Assembly (NCBI GenBank): GCA_019308905.1
Contig: JAFDHF010000014.1
Span: 1-57,008, forward strand
DNA length: 57,008 bases
Direction of reading: 5' to 3'
Origin: Deltaproteobacteria bacterium
GTDB taxonomy: Bacteria; Desulfobacterota; BSN033; WVXP01
Below, one piece after another: positions 9,160 to 17,147 of the stretch; within the stretch, counting starts at the first letter, position 1; each line of letters begins with the position of its first letter. The notes beneath the pieces are model-generated. The model worked only from the letters and a program-made list of their open reading frames with translations. It did not search any database and was not told the DNA's origin. The translations under genes were made by a program, and so were the position numbers.

Positions 9160-9984
9160 TCAAACACCCTCAGGCCTGAGAGGCCCTGCAATCGATTCTC
9201 CGGGGTACCCCATCTTTTTCGAGGCCTCCAGTGCCGCACCCCTCACCTCGTCGATCAGGGTATCCATGCGGTCATCGGTCATGCTGAGCAGGGAACCGGT
9301 GATATTGATCGCGGCAATTACCCGGCCGTCATGGTTTAGGATCGGCGCGGCTATGCACCGGATACCGACTGCGTACTGCTGGTCGTCGATCGCAAACCCC
9401 TGGCGGGCGACATCCATCAGGATTCTTCGCAGCTCATCCGGGTCCGTCGGTGCATTGGGAGTATTTGCAGGGAAATCCTGCTCCCTGAGCAGCTTGCCCA
9501 GTTCTTTGTCATCGAGGGCTGCAGCCAGAACCATCCCGGCGGCACTCACATTGATGGGCAGTTGACTTCCGACCTCCGCGTACATGGCCAGAGGTTTCGG
9601 TCGTTTTACATGATCGATATACATCACCTTGCCCCCGTACAGCACGCCGAGTTGAACGAATTCATCGGTCTTCTCGGCCAGCTCTTCCATGGTTCTCCTG
9701 ACTTCCTTTCTCAGGTCCAGCTTGGAGAGCTTTGAACTCGTCAGGTCGAGAAGCTTCAGGCCGAGCATCCAATGATCGATACCCCTGATCTGCTCCCGTT
9801 CGGCGTATCCGAGAGCCTCTAAGGTATTCAAAAGCCTGAAAACCGAGGTACGGGGGATCCCTGTCTGGCTGGATATCTTCTCGAGTGAGAGAGGAGCTTC
9901 CCTTGACAGCAACTCCAGGATCCTCATCCCCCGAATCAGAGGGGAAACGAGGCGGCTATCCGAGATCAATCCTGTCTGGATCAT
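9160..9984 (-). CDS. IclR-family transcriptional regulator
   Basis: A 274-residue IclR-type regulator. The winged helix-turn-helix spans about residues 15-75 (LSLEKISSQTGIPRTSVFRL), and the effector domain includes LGVLYGGKVMYIDHV and AAPILNHDGRVIAAINI. I place the start at the ATG 9984 because the longer frame upstream (to 10134) covers a palindromic operator and terminator-like repeat and has no family resemblance. The ribosome binding site is weak. It probably controls importer 1 in the same direction and its own gene through the palindrome at 10080-10098. Confidence 0.88.
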   Translation of the reverse strand: MIQTGLISDSRLVSPLIRGMRILELLSREAPLSLEKISSQTGIPRTSVFRLLNTLEALGYAEREQIRGIDHWMLGLKLLDLTSSKLSKLDLRKEVRRTMEELAEKTDEFVQLGVLYGGKVMYIDHVKRPKPLAMYAEVGSQLPINVSAAGMVLAAALDDKELGKLLREQDFPANTPNAPTDPDELRRILMDVARQGFAIDDQQYAVGIRCIAAPILNHDGRVIAAINITGSLLSMTDDRMDTLIDEVRGAALEASKKMGYPGESIAGPLRPEGV

Positions 9985-10079
9985 CTGTGCATTCCCGGAC
10001 GATTTCCGATACCTGCACCCGGGTGCGGGGCTTCCCGCCCTTCCCAGGCCTCCTCTACCCTTCATCCTGGAGGATCGTG

Positions 10080-10098
10080 GAATATGGATTCCATATTC
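10080..10098. promoter_or_regulatory. 19-bp palindromic operator, likely IclR-type autoregulation site
   Basis: GAATATGGATTCCATATTC is a perfect 9+1+9 palindrome, 95 bp upstream of the IclR-family gene. The TGGA-TTCCA core resembles IclR-type operators (TGGAAA-N-TTTCCA). I saw no second copy in the window. Confidence 0.6.
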
Positions 10099-10131
10099 AA
10101 AAAAGCCAAAAAATGCAAGCCTGGCTTTTTT
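10099..10131 (-). terminator. terminator-like hairpin at the end of the long minus-strand block
   Basis: AAAAAAGCCA (10099-10108) pairs with TGGCTTTTTT (10122-10131). Read on the minus strand the hairpin ends in a T-run just past the last ATPase gene (stop 10225); it is also T-rich on the other strand. It separates the transcript arriving from 28.9 kb from the IclR promoter region. Confidence 0.5.
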
Positions 10132-10224
10132 CAAAACCGGCTGAAGAGAGCCGTTTGGCGTTCAGATTCGGCCGTTTTCGAGCTAATTTGGCAAATTACT
10201 GAGAAGGATGCCCTCAGGCGGTCT

Positions 10225-11346
10225 TCAGGAAATCAGACCCGTGTTTTTCCCCGGCCGATCCACCGACAGCGCCGCCCCGAGTCGATGCCCATCCGGCCCG
10301 AACACCGTAACCCACTCGAGTGGACACTCGACCCATACCTCATCCTGTACCTGCCGGCCAAGCACAGGGTCGACTTTCACCTTCAGGAGCCGCTCGCCAA
10401 ATTCGATGGAAAGCAGGTACTGGCCACCTACGACGATGAACTTGCGGGAGATCCTGCCACGGACCGACCTGGACGTCTGCTCCAGGCTGATCCTGACATG
10501 TTCAGGGCGGATACCAATGGTAACCCGACGTGCTCCGTCTGCTCCGTATATCTCCACCGGACCGGGGAAAAGCGGTGATGTCAATCGTTGGGAACCATCC
10601 GACGTCTCCACATCGTGATCGAAGAAGTTCATACCCGGATTGCCGAGAAACCACCCGCCGAACACGTCATTCGGCTGGTTGTAGAGTCTCCTCGGCGCAT
10701 CGCACTGAACGATCCGGCCGTCTTTCATCAGGGCGATTTGATCGGCAAGCGTCATGGCCTCGGTCTGGTCGTGGGTTACGTAGATGACGGTCTGGTCCCT
10801 CTGTTTGGTCAACTCTTTGAGAGCCCGTTTGAGTTGAACCCTGGCTTCGACATCCACATTGGTGATCGGCTCGTCGAACAGGATAATCCTGGGCTGGCGT
10901 GCCACGGCACGGGCAACTGCGACCTTCTGGCGGGTTCCCATGTCCAACTGCGCCGTATCCTTGTCGATGCTCTCCTGCAGCCCCAAGATCTCGACGACCT
11001 CTTGGATACGCCTTTTTCGCTCTTCCCCGGACAACTTCTCCTCCATCAGGGGCAGCTCGATGTTACGATACACACTGATGCCGCGGTAGACGACGGGATA
11101 CTGGAAGACCATTCCGATCCTCCGCTCACGAGGCGGAAGATCTGTAACTCTCTCATTGTCGAAATAGACCTCTCCCGCGGTCTGCCGCTCCAGGCCCGCG
11201 ATCATTCGCATCATCGTCGTCTTGCCACACCCGGAAGGTCCCAGCAGACCCGTAACCGTGCCGCTGGGAAAGGTAATGGTCACGTCCCGGACAGCCACGA
11301 CATCGTCGAATTCCTTGCGGAGGTCGACCAGACGAATTTCAGACAT
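10225..11346 (-). CDS. ABC importer ATPase with consensus ATP site but degenerate signature (GlpT-like, importer 2)
   Basis: A 373-residue MalK-like ATPase. Walker A GPSGCGKTT, Q-loop MVFQYPVVY, Walker B ILFDEPITNVD and switch VIYVTHDQTEA are intact, but the LSGGQ signature has become LDMGTRQKVAVARA. TOBE motif GIRPEHV follows near residue 290. Its neighbour (11339-12451) has the reverse pattern, so the two should pair as one working and one dead ATP site. The layout matches the GlpT/GlpS ATPases of the rhizobial glycerol importer as I recall them. The ATG at 11346 overlaps the end of the upstream gene by 8 nt, showing coupled translation. Confidence 0.88.
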   Translation of the reverse strand: MSEIRLVDLRKEFDDVVAVRDVTITFPSGTVTGLLGPSGCGKTTMMRMIAGLERQTAGEVYFDNERVTDLPPRERRIGMVFQYPVVYRGISVYRNIELPLMEEKLSGEERKRRIQEVVEILGLQESIDKDTAQLDMGTRQKVAVARAVARQPRIILFDEPITNVDVEARVQLKRALKELTKQRDQTVIYVTHDQTEAMTLADQIALMKDGRIVQCDAPRRLYNQPNDVFGGWFLGNPGMNFFDHDVETSDGSQRLTSPLFPGPVEIYGADGARRVTIGIRPEHVRISLEQTSRSVRGRISRKFIVVGGQYLLSIEFGERLLKVKVDPVLGRQVQDEVWVECPLEWVTVFGPDGHRLGAALSVDRPGKNTGLIS

Positions 11347-12451
11347 GACCTGCAGCCCCCTGCCCGATTCTTCGACCCGTTTCCGGAGAGAAAAGCACAA
11401 CGGCCGAAGGCCGCACCCCTATCGCCAGCGTATCTCTGGCGATCAGATCATCCTTGGCATGGGGCACGACGGTCACCAGGGAGATCTCCTCTCCGTCCAG
11501 ATAGACAATGACTTCGGCCCCCAAATCCTCCCGCAACACAACCCGGGCTTCACACCTCAAGAAGCCCGTCTCATCCAGCTCCAGTACGATGTCCTGCGGC
11601 CGGACAACCACGTCGACGTTATGCATCGCACCAAGCAAATCAGCGGATTCAACCGGGTGAACCGGGAATTCAAACAGCCTCGTCCGGCACCACACCCGCC
11701 CCGATCGGCTGTACAAATGACCCTCAAACCGGTTGGCATGGGGAAAACCCAGCAGTTCCATCGTCCGCACGTGCTGCGGTTCCAGGTAGACCCTCTCGAT
11801 GGGTCCGGTTTCGACAATGCGGCCACCGTCCAGGATCGCAACATGATCGGCCAGCGCCAGTGTCTCCAGCGGATCAGAAGTCGTGTAGATAAATGTGGCC
11901 TGCAGCGACTCCTGCATCTCCTTCAGATCGTCAAAGAGCTGCTCGCGGAGCTTGAAGTCCAGTCCGGTCAGAGGATCGTCCAAGACGTAGATCTCGGTGC
12001 GCTTCACGATACCCCGCGCAAGGGCCACCCGCTGCTTCTCCCCACCGCTCAACTGGTCGGGGCGCTTGTCGAGAAGGGGCACGATTTGGAGCTGCTGCGC
12101 CACCTGCCGGACTGTCGGTTCGATGCGGCTCCTGGGGACTTTCATCAATGACAGGGGATAGGCGATATTCTCATGGACCCGGAAATGCGGGTACAGCGCA
12201 AAGGACTGCGGGACATATCCGATGTTCCGTTCTCCCGGGTCGGCGTCTCCTGCCTCGATTCCCCGGAGAAGGATCTGCCCTGTACTCGGTTTCTCGAGCC
12301 CTGTCAACAACCGGACCAGGACCGACTTCCCGCAGGCAGGGGGACCGTAGATCACCATGAAGGTACCGGCCTCTACGGTCAGATTCACGCCCTGGAGAAC
12401 CGGTACCCGGCCGTACATCTTGGTAACTTCGCGCAGCTCAACCGCAATCAC
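11339..12451 (-). CDS. ABC importer ATPase with degenerate catalytic residues but intact signature (GlpS-like, importer 2)
   Basis: A 370-residue MalK-like ATPase with Walker A GPPACGKSV, Q-loop VPQSFALYPHF and normal signature LSGGEKQRVALARG. The catalytic glutamate after Walker B is aspartate (VLDDPLTGLD) and the switch histidine is serine (IYTTSDPLETLALAD). A TOBE domain follows. Alone it should hydrolyse ATP poorly, but its signature would complete the active site of the partner at 10225-11346. GlpS-type proteins of glycerol importers show similar switch loss, to my recollection. It lies 4 nt after the small membrane-protein gene. Confidence 0.88.
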   Translation of the reverse strand: MIAVELREVTKMYGRVPVLQGVNLTVEAGTFMVIYGPPACGKSVLVRLLTGLEKPSTGQILLRGIEAGDADPGERNIGYVPQSFALYPHFRVHENIAYPLSLMKVPRSRIEPTVRQVAQQLQIVPLLDKRPDQLSGGEKQRVALARGIVKRTEIYVLDDPLTGLDFKLREQLFDDLKEMQESLQATFIYTTSDPLETLALADHVAILDGGRIVETGPIERVYLEPQHVRTMELLGFPHANRFEGHLYSRSGRVWCRTRLFEFPVHPVESADLLGAMHNVDVVVRPQDIVLELDETGFLRCEARVVLREDLGAEVIVYLDGEEISLVTVVPHAKDDLIARDTLAIGVRPSAVVLFSPETGRRIGQGAAGHV

Positions 12452-12455
12452 AGAC

Positions 12456-12752
12456 TCACCGCCGTCCGAGATTGACCAGATAGGGCGCTAGGATGATACC
12501 CAGGGCAAATACCGCAGCAACTATCGCCAACCCTGTGCCCAGAAGCCTCATCGATTGCCTGAAGTTGGCGGTCGGCGGGACATTGCCGAAGACAATCTGG
12601 ACAAAGGTGGAGGCTGCCAGCAGCACGAATCCCACCTGGTAGAGGGCCTTGCTAAGCTGTTGGGTGATCAGCACGAAACTCAAGAGCAGCAGGGCCACCA
12701 GAATCGCCTGCATGGCCGAGGCAAACGGTCGTCTTCCAATACCCTGCATCAT
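12456..12752 (-). CDS. small three-helix membrane protein of a GlpST-type importer
   Basis: A 98-residue integral membrane protein with hydrophobic segments near residues 11-32, 37-57 and 70-91. It has no enzymatic motif. The ATG at 12752 overlaps the TGA of the upstream permease (ATGA), so translation is coupled; the longer frame upstream is out of context. A short membrane protein between permeases and two ATPases is the arrangement of the rhizobial glycerol importer, where a DUF2160-type protein sits here. I infer the same role (assembly or accessory subunit) but cannot confirm the family by eye. Confidence 0.7.
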   Translation of the reverse strand: MMQGIGRRPFASAMQAILVALLLLSFVLITQQLSKALYQVGFVLLAASTFVQIVFGNVPPTANFRQSMRLLGTGLAIVAAVFALGIILAPYLVNLGRR

Positions 12753-13579
12753 ACCTCCCCCCTCACGGTCCCGAAGGTCATGCCGACCAGGAGATACTTC
12801 TGGAAGAAGTAGATGGCCAGAACCGGCGGCACCAGATACACCGAGGCCAGAGAAGCCACAAAGGTCCAATCAACCCCTCCCTGGGCCAGGGAGCCGGTCA
12901 CCAGGCTTACAGGGATCATGGTCGTCCGCCTTCCGCCGATGATGAAGTTGAACAGAAACTCGTTCCAAACGAAGATCAGGTTGAAGATGAAGGCCGCAAT
13001 CAGTCCAGGCCGGACCTGGGGCAATACGACCCGAAACAGGACGTGGAGTCTCGATCCGCCGTTGACAAGCCCGGTCTCGTCGTAGCGGGGGGAGACGCCG
13101 TCAACAAAGCCCTTCAGAATCCAGACGGAAAATGGAATGCTGAACATGGCATAGAAGAGCATGACTCCCCAGAACGTGTCTTTCCACCCAAAAGCAGTGT
13201 ACATCAGGAAGATCGGAACCACAACCGCGGCAGCCGGCACCATACGTATGGAAAGCAGTATGAACATCAGGAAGTTGGTACCCCGGGGCTTGAAACGGGA
13301 AAAGCTGTAAGCGGCCAGGAAAGAAACAATGATCGCGATGATCACAGCCGAAGCCGATATCAGAAAACTGTTCCGCAGGGAGGGGATGAAGTCGTACCGC
13401 GACACCAGATCCGCAAAATTGGCCAGGGTCGGCCTGAAGATCCACTTGGGGGGTATGGCCAGCACGTCGCTTTTCGTCTTGAAGGCCGCCAGAATAATCC
13501 ACAGGACAGGCAAGAAAAAGACAATCGACACGAGCCAGAGCACGACATGGTATATCCTTTGACGCCAGCCCCTCTGCAT
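12749..13579 (-). CDS. CUT1 ABC importer permease, MalG type (importer 2)
   Basis: A 276-residue permease with six hydrophobic segments. The family motif FVWNEFLFNF lies after the coupling loop, which reads ETGLVNGGSRLHVLFRVVLP, so the usual EAA is ETG. It ends in LLVGMTFGTVRG. Start and stop overlap neighbours on both sides (TGATG with the MalF-type gene upstream, ATGA with the small membrane protein downstream), so the complex is translated in a coupled series. Substrate unknown. Confidence 0.9.
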   Translation of the reverse strand: MQRGWRQRIYHVVLWLVSIVFFLPVLWIILAAFKTKSDVLAIPPKWIFRPTLANFADLVSRYDFIPSLRNSFLISASAVIIAIIVSFLAAYSFSRFKPRGTNFLMFILLSIRMVPAAAVVVPIFLMYTAFGWKDTFWGVMLFYAMFSIPFSVWILKGFVDGVSPRYDETGLVNGGSRLHVLFRVVLPQVRPGLIAAFIFNLIFVWNEFLFNFIIGGRRTTMIPVSLVTGSLAQGGVDWTFVASLASVYLVPPVLAIYFFQKYLLVGMTFGTVRGEV

Positions 13580-14562
13580 CAGACCTCTCCTCTCTGTCTA
13601 CGGAGGTTCAGGATATAGAGATAGATCGAGGTGAAGGCGATCGCTATCAGCAATGTAACGACCGCCAGTGCCGATGACCAGCCCATGGTAAACCCTTCGA
13701 ACGCCTTACGGAACAGCATCACCCCCACCACCTCGGTGGTGTTCCCCGGACCTCCCCGGGTGAGCTGGTAGATCAGGTCCATGACCTTGAAGGAGTCGAT
13801 GGTCCGCAACAAGACACCCAGTATGAGAATGAACTTGGCGTGGGGCAGCACGACATACCAGATGCGTTTCGGCCAGGGGAGTCGGTCCACCTCGGCCGCC
13901 TCCAGTTCGGCCTTCGGAACCGAACCGAGAGCCGCCAGGGTGATCAGGATCATGAAAGGCGTCCACATCCAGACGTCGACAAGCAGCACAGAGGCAAGGG
14001 CCCAGGCTTTGTCGCCCAGGAAGTCTATCTTCACACCGAAGATCGAGCTTATCAGATAGTTGGCCACCCCGAAAGTCGGTTCGTAGATCAAACGGTAGAA
14101 AGTACCTGTTGCCGCCGGAGTCAGAATCATCGGTGAGAACAGCAGTGTCAGCGCAAGCCGGCGCCCCGGGAGCCGGGTGCTCCCCCAGAACAGGAAACCA
14201 AGCAGCATCCCGAGCACCGTTTCAATCCCGACGGCAAAGATGACAAAGACAAAGGTCTTGCTCAGAGCAAGCCAGACGGAGAAACTATTGTAGAGATCGA
14301 CGAAGTTGTCAAAACCGATGAATCTCGGCGGGCTGCCGGTAACGAGGGAGAAGTTGTAGAAGCTCATCCCCACCATCCAGAGCAGGGGGATGATGTTCCA
14401 AATGAGAAAAAAGAGGAGCACGGGCAAGAGCAACATCAGGGGAAAGTAACGTGAGTTGTCGATCCACTGGATACGCAGGGTTCTCAGCCGCGCTCCGATG
14501 CCCCTTCGAGGTTGCACTCCTTCCGCCGCGCCCGCTCCTTGTTCCAGCCGGTCCATTCCCAT
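13579..14562 (-). CDS. CUT1 ABC importer permease, MalF type (importer 2)
   Basis: A 327-residue permease with a charged cytoplasmic N-terminus of about 38 residues, then six hydrophobic segments. The coupling loop EAAEVDRLPWPKRIWYVVLP keeps EAA but lacks the conserved glycine, and YQLTRGGPGN is typical of MalF relatives. Together with the ETG loop of its partner this gives a channel whose two ATPase contacts both deviate. It is separated from the binding-protein gene by an 82-bp gap with a hairpin. Confidence 0.9.
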   Translation of the reverse strand: MGMDRLEQGAGAAEGVQPRRGIGARLRTLRIQWIDNSRYFPLMLLLPVLLFFLIWNIIPLLWMVGMSFYNFSLVTGSPPRFIGFDNFVDLYNSFSVWLALSKTFVFVIFAVGIETVLGMLLGFLFWGSTRLPGRRLALTLLFSPMILTPAATGTFYRLIYEPTFGVANYLISSIFGVKIDFLGDKAWALASVLLVDVWMWTPFMILITLAALGSVPKAELEAAEVDRLPWPKRIWYVVLPHAKFILILGVLLRTIDSFKVMDLIYQLTRGGPGNTTEVVGVMLFRKAFEGFTMGWSSALAVVTLLIAIAFTSIYLYILNLRRQRGEV

Positions 14563-14594
14563 ATCGGTCGCCTCACAACCAGCAGACTCAATAA

Positions 14595-14627
14595 CCGGCG
14601 GGCAGGCGGGCCGTCCCTGCCCACCGG
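14595..14627 (-). promoter_or_regulatory. intercistronic hairpin between binding protein and permease (importer 2)
   Basis: CCGGCGGGCAGG (14595-14606) pairs with CCTGCCCACCGG (14616-14627), 11 of 12 positions with one mismatch and a 9-nt loop. It has the same position as the hairpins at 6281-6316 and 36244-36276 but an unrelated sequence. Confidence 0.5.
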
Positions 14628-14644
14628 CACTTCACTTTGCAACC

Positions 14645-16099
14645 CTACCTCAGTCTCACGTCTGCACACGAGCTCGGAGGGGCAACCTTGCTCCTGCCGG
14701 CCTCGAACAGGATCTTCTGCTGCTGGCAGGCCGCGTATTCGAGGCCCAGCATCGGGTCATCGATCTGCCCCGTTGCATACGCCGTGAAGGCTTCCTGCTG
14801 GGCGGCCAGCATCTCGGAGTATTTCGGGTCGTGCCAGAAGTCACGGGAACGATCCGTACGGAGCATATACTTGAAGGCACGAAACCACGGTTGGATCTCC
14901 TCAAAACCCGACTTCTCCAGAACCGCCTTCACGCACGGGTTTCCCCCGCGCCTGGCGAACTCGAGCTGAGTCTCGGGCAGGTACCACCACTTCAAGAAAT
15001 CGATGGCCACGGTCATGTGGGCCTCGTCGTTGTATGCATTGATCACCCACGGCTGGCCGCCAATGGAGTAAAGCCGCTTCAAGGATCCGTCTTTCTGCTT
15101 GAAACCGGGCGGAGGCACGACCATGACCCTGTCTCGGTTCTCGTCCGTGATCATGGCCAGACCGACCGCAGCCCACTGGAACGCCGTGGCGACCTTGTCA
15201 TGGGTGAACGCGTCGATCTCTTCGGCAATCCCGTAATTGACAGCGCCCGGAGGCTGGTAATTCAGCATTCGTCTGTTCCACTTCATGGCTTCGGCGTTGA
15301 TCTCGCTGTTGAGGATCCCGTAGACCTTCCTTTCTCTCGGATCCCAGATATCGCCACCCATGGAGAACATGAAGGGATAGAGATACATGGTCATGAAATC
15401 GTACTCTTTTGAGTACTGCATGGCCGTGCCGTAGAGACCCTTGTCGGGCCGTGTGAAGAACTCGGCGATCTTTTCGAAGTCCGTCATCGACAGGTTCTCA
15501 AAGTCCTCGAAGGTTTGAGGCAGATCCATGCCGTACTTGGCCTTGAAGGCCGCCTTCTCGGCCGGATCATGGAAAAGATCCGTCCGCACGAAGAGGGCGA
15601 TTGTGTCCCCCTCTTCCGGCAGTCCCCACAGCTCCCCGGACCCTTCCGGATACTCCATATAGGTGTTCACCACGACAGGGTCATACCAGTCGATATCCAG
15701 CTCGGGGTGTTTCTTGATGAGATCGCTGACCTTGACGATCCAACCCGGTTCGGCAAAAGCGCCCAACCACTGGCTGTCGCTGATGATGATGTTGAACTCC
15801 TGGGACCGTGTCGCCAGGGTTGAGGCCGCCTTTTGGAACAGCGCCGAGAACGGCGCTTCGGCAAAAGTGAACCTGGCCTCGTATCCGTACTTCTCCTTGG
15901 CGTACTCGGCGAACAGGGGCGACATGTCCACCCCCAGCCGGCTCGGCAACCAACCACCAATCCCCAAGATGGCCATGTCGATCTTCTTCCCCTTGAGCGG
16001 ATGCTCCCCTGCCATGGGCTGGGAGACGACAAAAAGCATGCTCACGGTCATGACCAACAACAGGCTGAACGCCAAAAACAGAGCTTTTCTGCTTCTCAT
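14645..16099 (-). CDS. ABC extracellular solute-binding protein (importer 2)
   Basis: A 484-residue binding protein with a Sec signal peptide (basic MRSRK, hydrophobic to about residue 24, then SQPMAGEH). The mature part has CUT1 features such as SDSQWLGAFAEPGW, GLPEEGDTIALFVRTDLF and, late, PWVINAYNDEAH. I chose the ATG at 16099, which has GGAAGGAGGGAACG before it, over an open frame extending to 16312 that lacks signal-peptide character. It is followed by two permeases, the small membrane protein and two ATPases. A polyol such as glycerol or a tetritol is the likely ligand by analogy only. Confidence 0.88.
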   Translation of the reverse strand: MRSRKALFLAFSLLLVMTVSMLFVVSQPMAGEHPLKGKKIDMAILGIGGWLPSRLGVDMSPLFAEYAKEKYGYEARFTFAEAPFSALFQKAASTLATRSQEFNIIISDSQWLGAFAEPGWIVKVSDLIKKHPELDIDWYDPVVVNTYMEYPEGSGELWGLPEEGDTIALFVRTDLFHDPAEKAAFKAKYGMDLPQTFEDFENLSMTDFEKIAEFFTRPDKGLYGTAMQYSKEYDFMTMYLYPFMFSMGGDIWDPRERKVYGILNSEINAEAMKWNRRMLNYQPPGAVNYGIAEEIDAFTHDKVATAFQWAAVGLAMITDENRDRVMVVPPPGFKQKDGSLKRLYSIGGQPWVINAYNDEAHMTVAIDFLKWWYLPETQLEFARRGGNPCVKAVLEKSGFEEIQPWFRAFKYMLRTDRSRDFWHDPKYSEMLAAQQEAFTAYATGQIDDPMLGLEYAACQQQKILFEAGRSKVAPPSSCADVRLR

Positions 16100-16308
16100 G
16101 ACGTTCCCTCCTTCCAATTCAGGGGTTTGCAATCTACTCCCACCTCTCCTCACGGTGTACCGCAAAATCCCTTCCTTCTCACCTCCTTTCCCATGAGTGT
16201 TGCCATGCAACCGAGACCGACGCCCCGGCTCGGAAACCCCCTGCTCCTTCTCGCATTTAGGCCCACCTTGCGACCCGCCCGTGCCACTCCGTGAGGGGGA
16301 AAAGGCTC

Positions 16309-17103
16309 TCACCTCCCTGCAAGGAACCCACCATCCACCGGGTACGTGGAACCCGTTACAAAGGAGGCCTCAGTAGAGGCGAGAAACAGAACCACCCTGG
16401 CGACCTCCGAGGGACGCCCCAACCGCTTCATCGGTTCTGCCTCGATGAATCTCCGAATCGTCGCCTCTGGATCAGCGGTGGAAGCAGCGTAGTCACGAGG
16501 CATGGCCGTATCGATGGTACCCGGACAGACCGCATTGACCCTGATACCCGTGGCTGCAAGCTCGAGGGCCAGGGCCCGAACCATATTCGCAATCACTGCC
16601 TTGGTCGCACAGTAGAGGGTCATGTACGGATGCCCGACCAATCCGGACATGGATGACATGGCCACTATGTTTCCGAAACCCTGTTCTTTCATCGTCATGG
16701 CGGCTTTCCGGAGCTGGAAGTAGGTCCCCTTGATATTGATGTCGACAAGACGGTGAACCTCCTCATCTGTCGTCTCTTCTATGGGAGACACGAGAACCAT
16801 CGAGGCATTCGCCACAAACACATCCAACCTTCCAAACCTCTCCAAGACCCCATCGACCAGACCGTTCACCTGATCGGACCTGCTGATGTCCACGACTCGA
16901 TACTCTCCTCTGCTGTTGTGCGACCGGAGCTCATCCACCGTCTCTCTGGGAGGCCCCTCGCGCCTCCCAGCCACCACCAACCTCGCCCCCTCCTCGCCAA
17001 AGGCCAGGGCACAGGCCTTTCCGATCCCGGTCCCGCCACCGGTGATCACGACACCTGATCTCGAAACCTCTCCCCCTTCATCCCCCTCTCCCCTGGCCGT
17101 CAA
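16309..17103 (-). CDS. short-chain dehydrogenase/reductase (SDR)
   Basis: A classical SDR of about 264 residues: cofactor motif TGGGTGIG near residue 22, NAS in place of NNAG near 100, catalytic Ser (SSMSG), and YCATK as the YxxxK pair. R residues after the second beta strand (AGRREG) suggest NADP(H). It would oxidise or reduce a hydroxyl on a sugar or polyol. The start is uncertain: the frame opens with TTG at 17103 behind a G-rich stretch, and no ATG fits. It lies 44 bp downstream of the TIM-like gene in the same transcript. Confidence 0.85.
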   Translation of the reverse strand: MTARGEGDEGGEVSRSGVVITGGGTGIGKACALAFGEEGARLVVAGRREGPPRETVDELRSHNSRGEYRVVDISRSDQVNGLVDGVLERFGRLDVFVANASMVLVSPIEETTDEEVHRLVDINIKGTYFQLRKAAMTMKEQGFGNIVAMSSMSGLVGHPYMTLYCATKAVIANMVRALALELAATGIRVNAVCPGTIDTAMPRDYAASTADPEATIRRFIEAEPMKRLGRPSEVARVVLFLASTEASFVTGSTYPVDGGFLAGR

Positions 17104-17147
17104 TCCCCCCTGGATTCAACCGGCAGACCCATCACGCGTCAGCCCCC

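Noticed and set aside
9985-10134. 50-residue N-terminal extension of the IclR protein
   Set aside because: It would be encoded by the palindromic operator and the terminator-like repeat, starts with TTG, and adds residues unlike any IclR protein.
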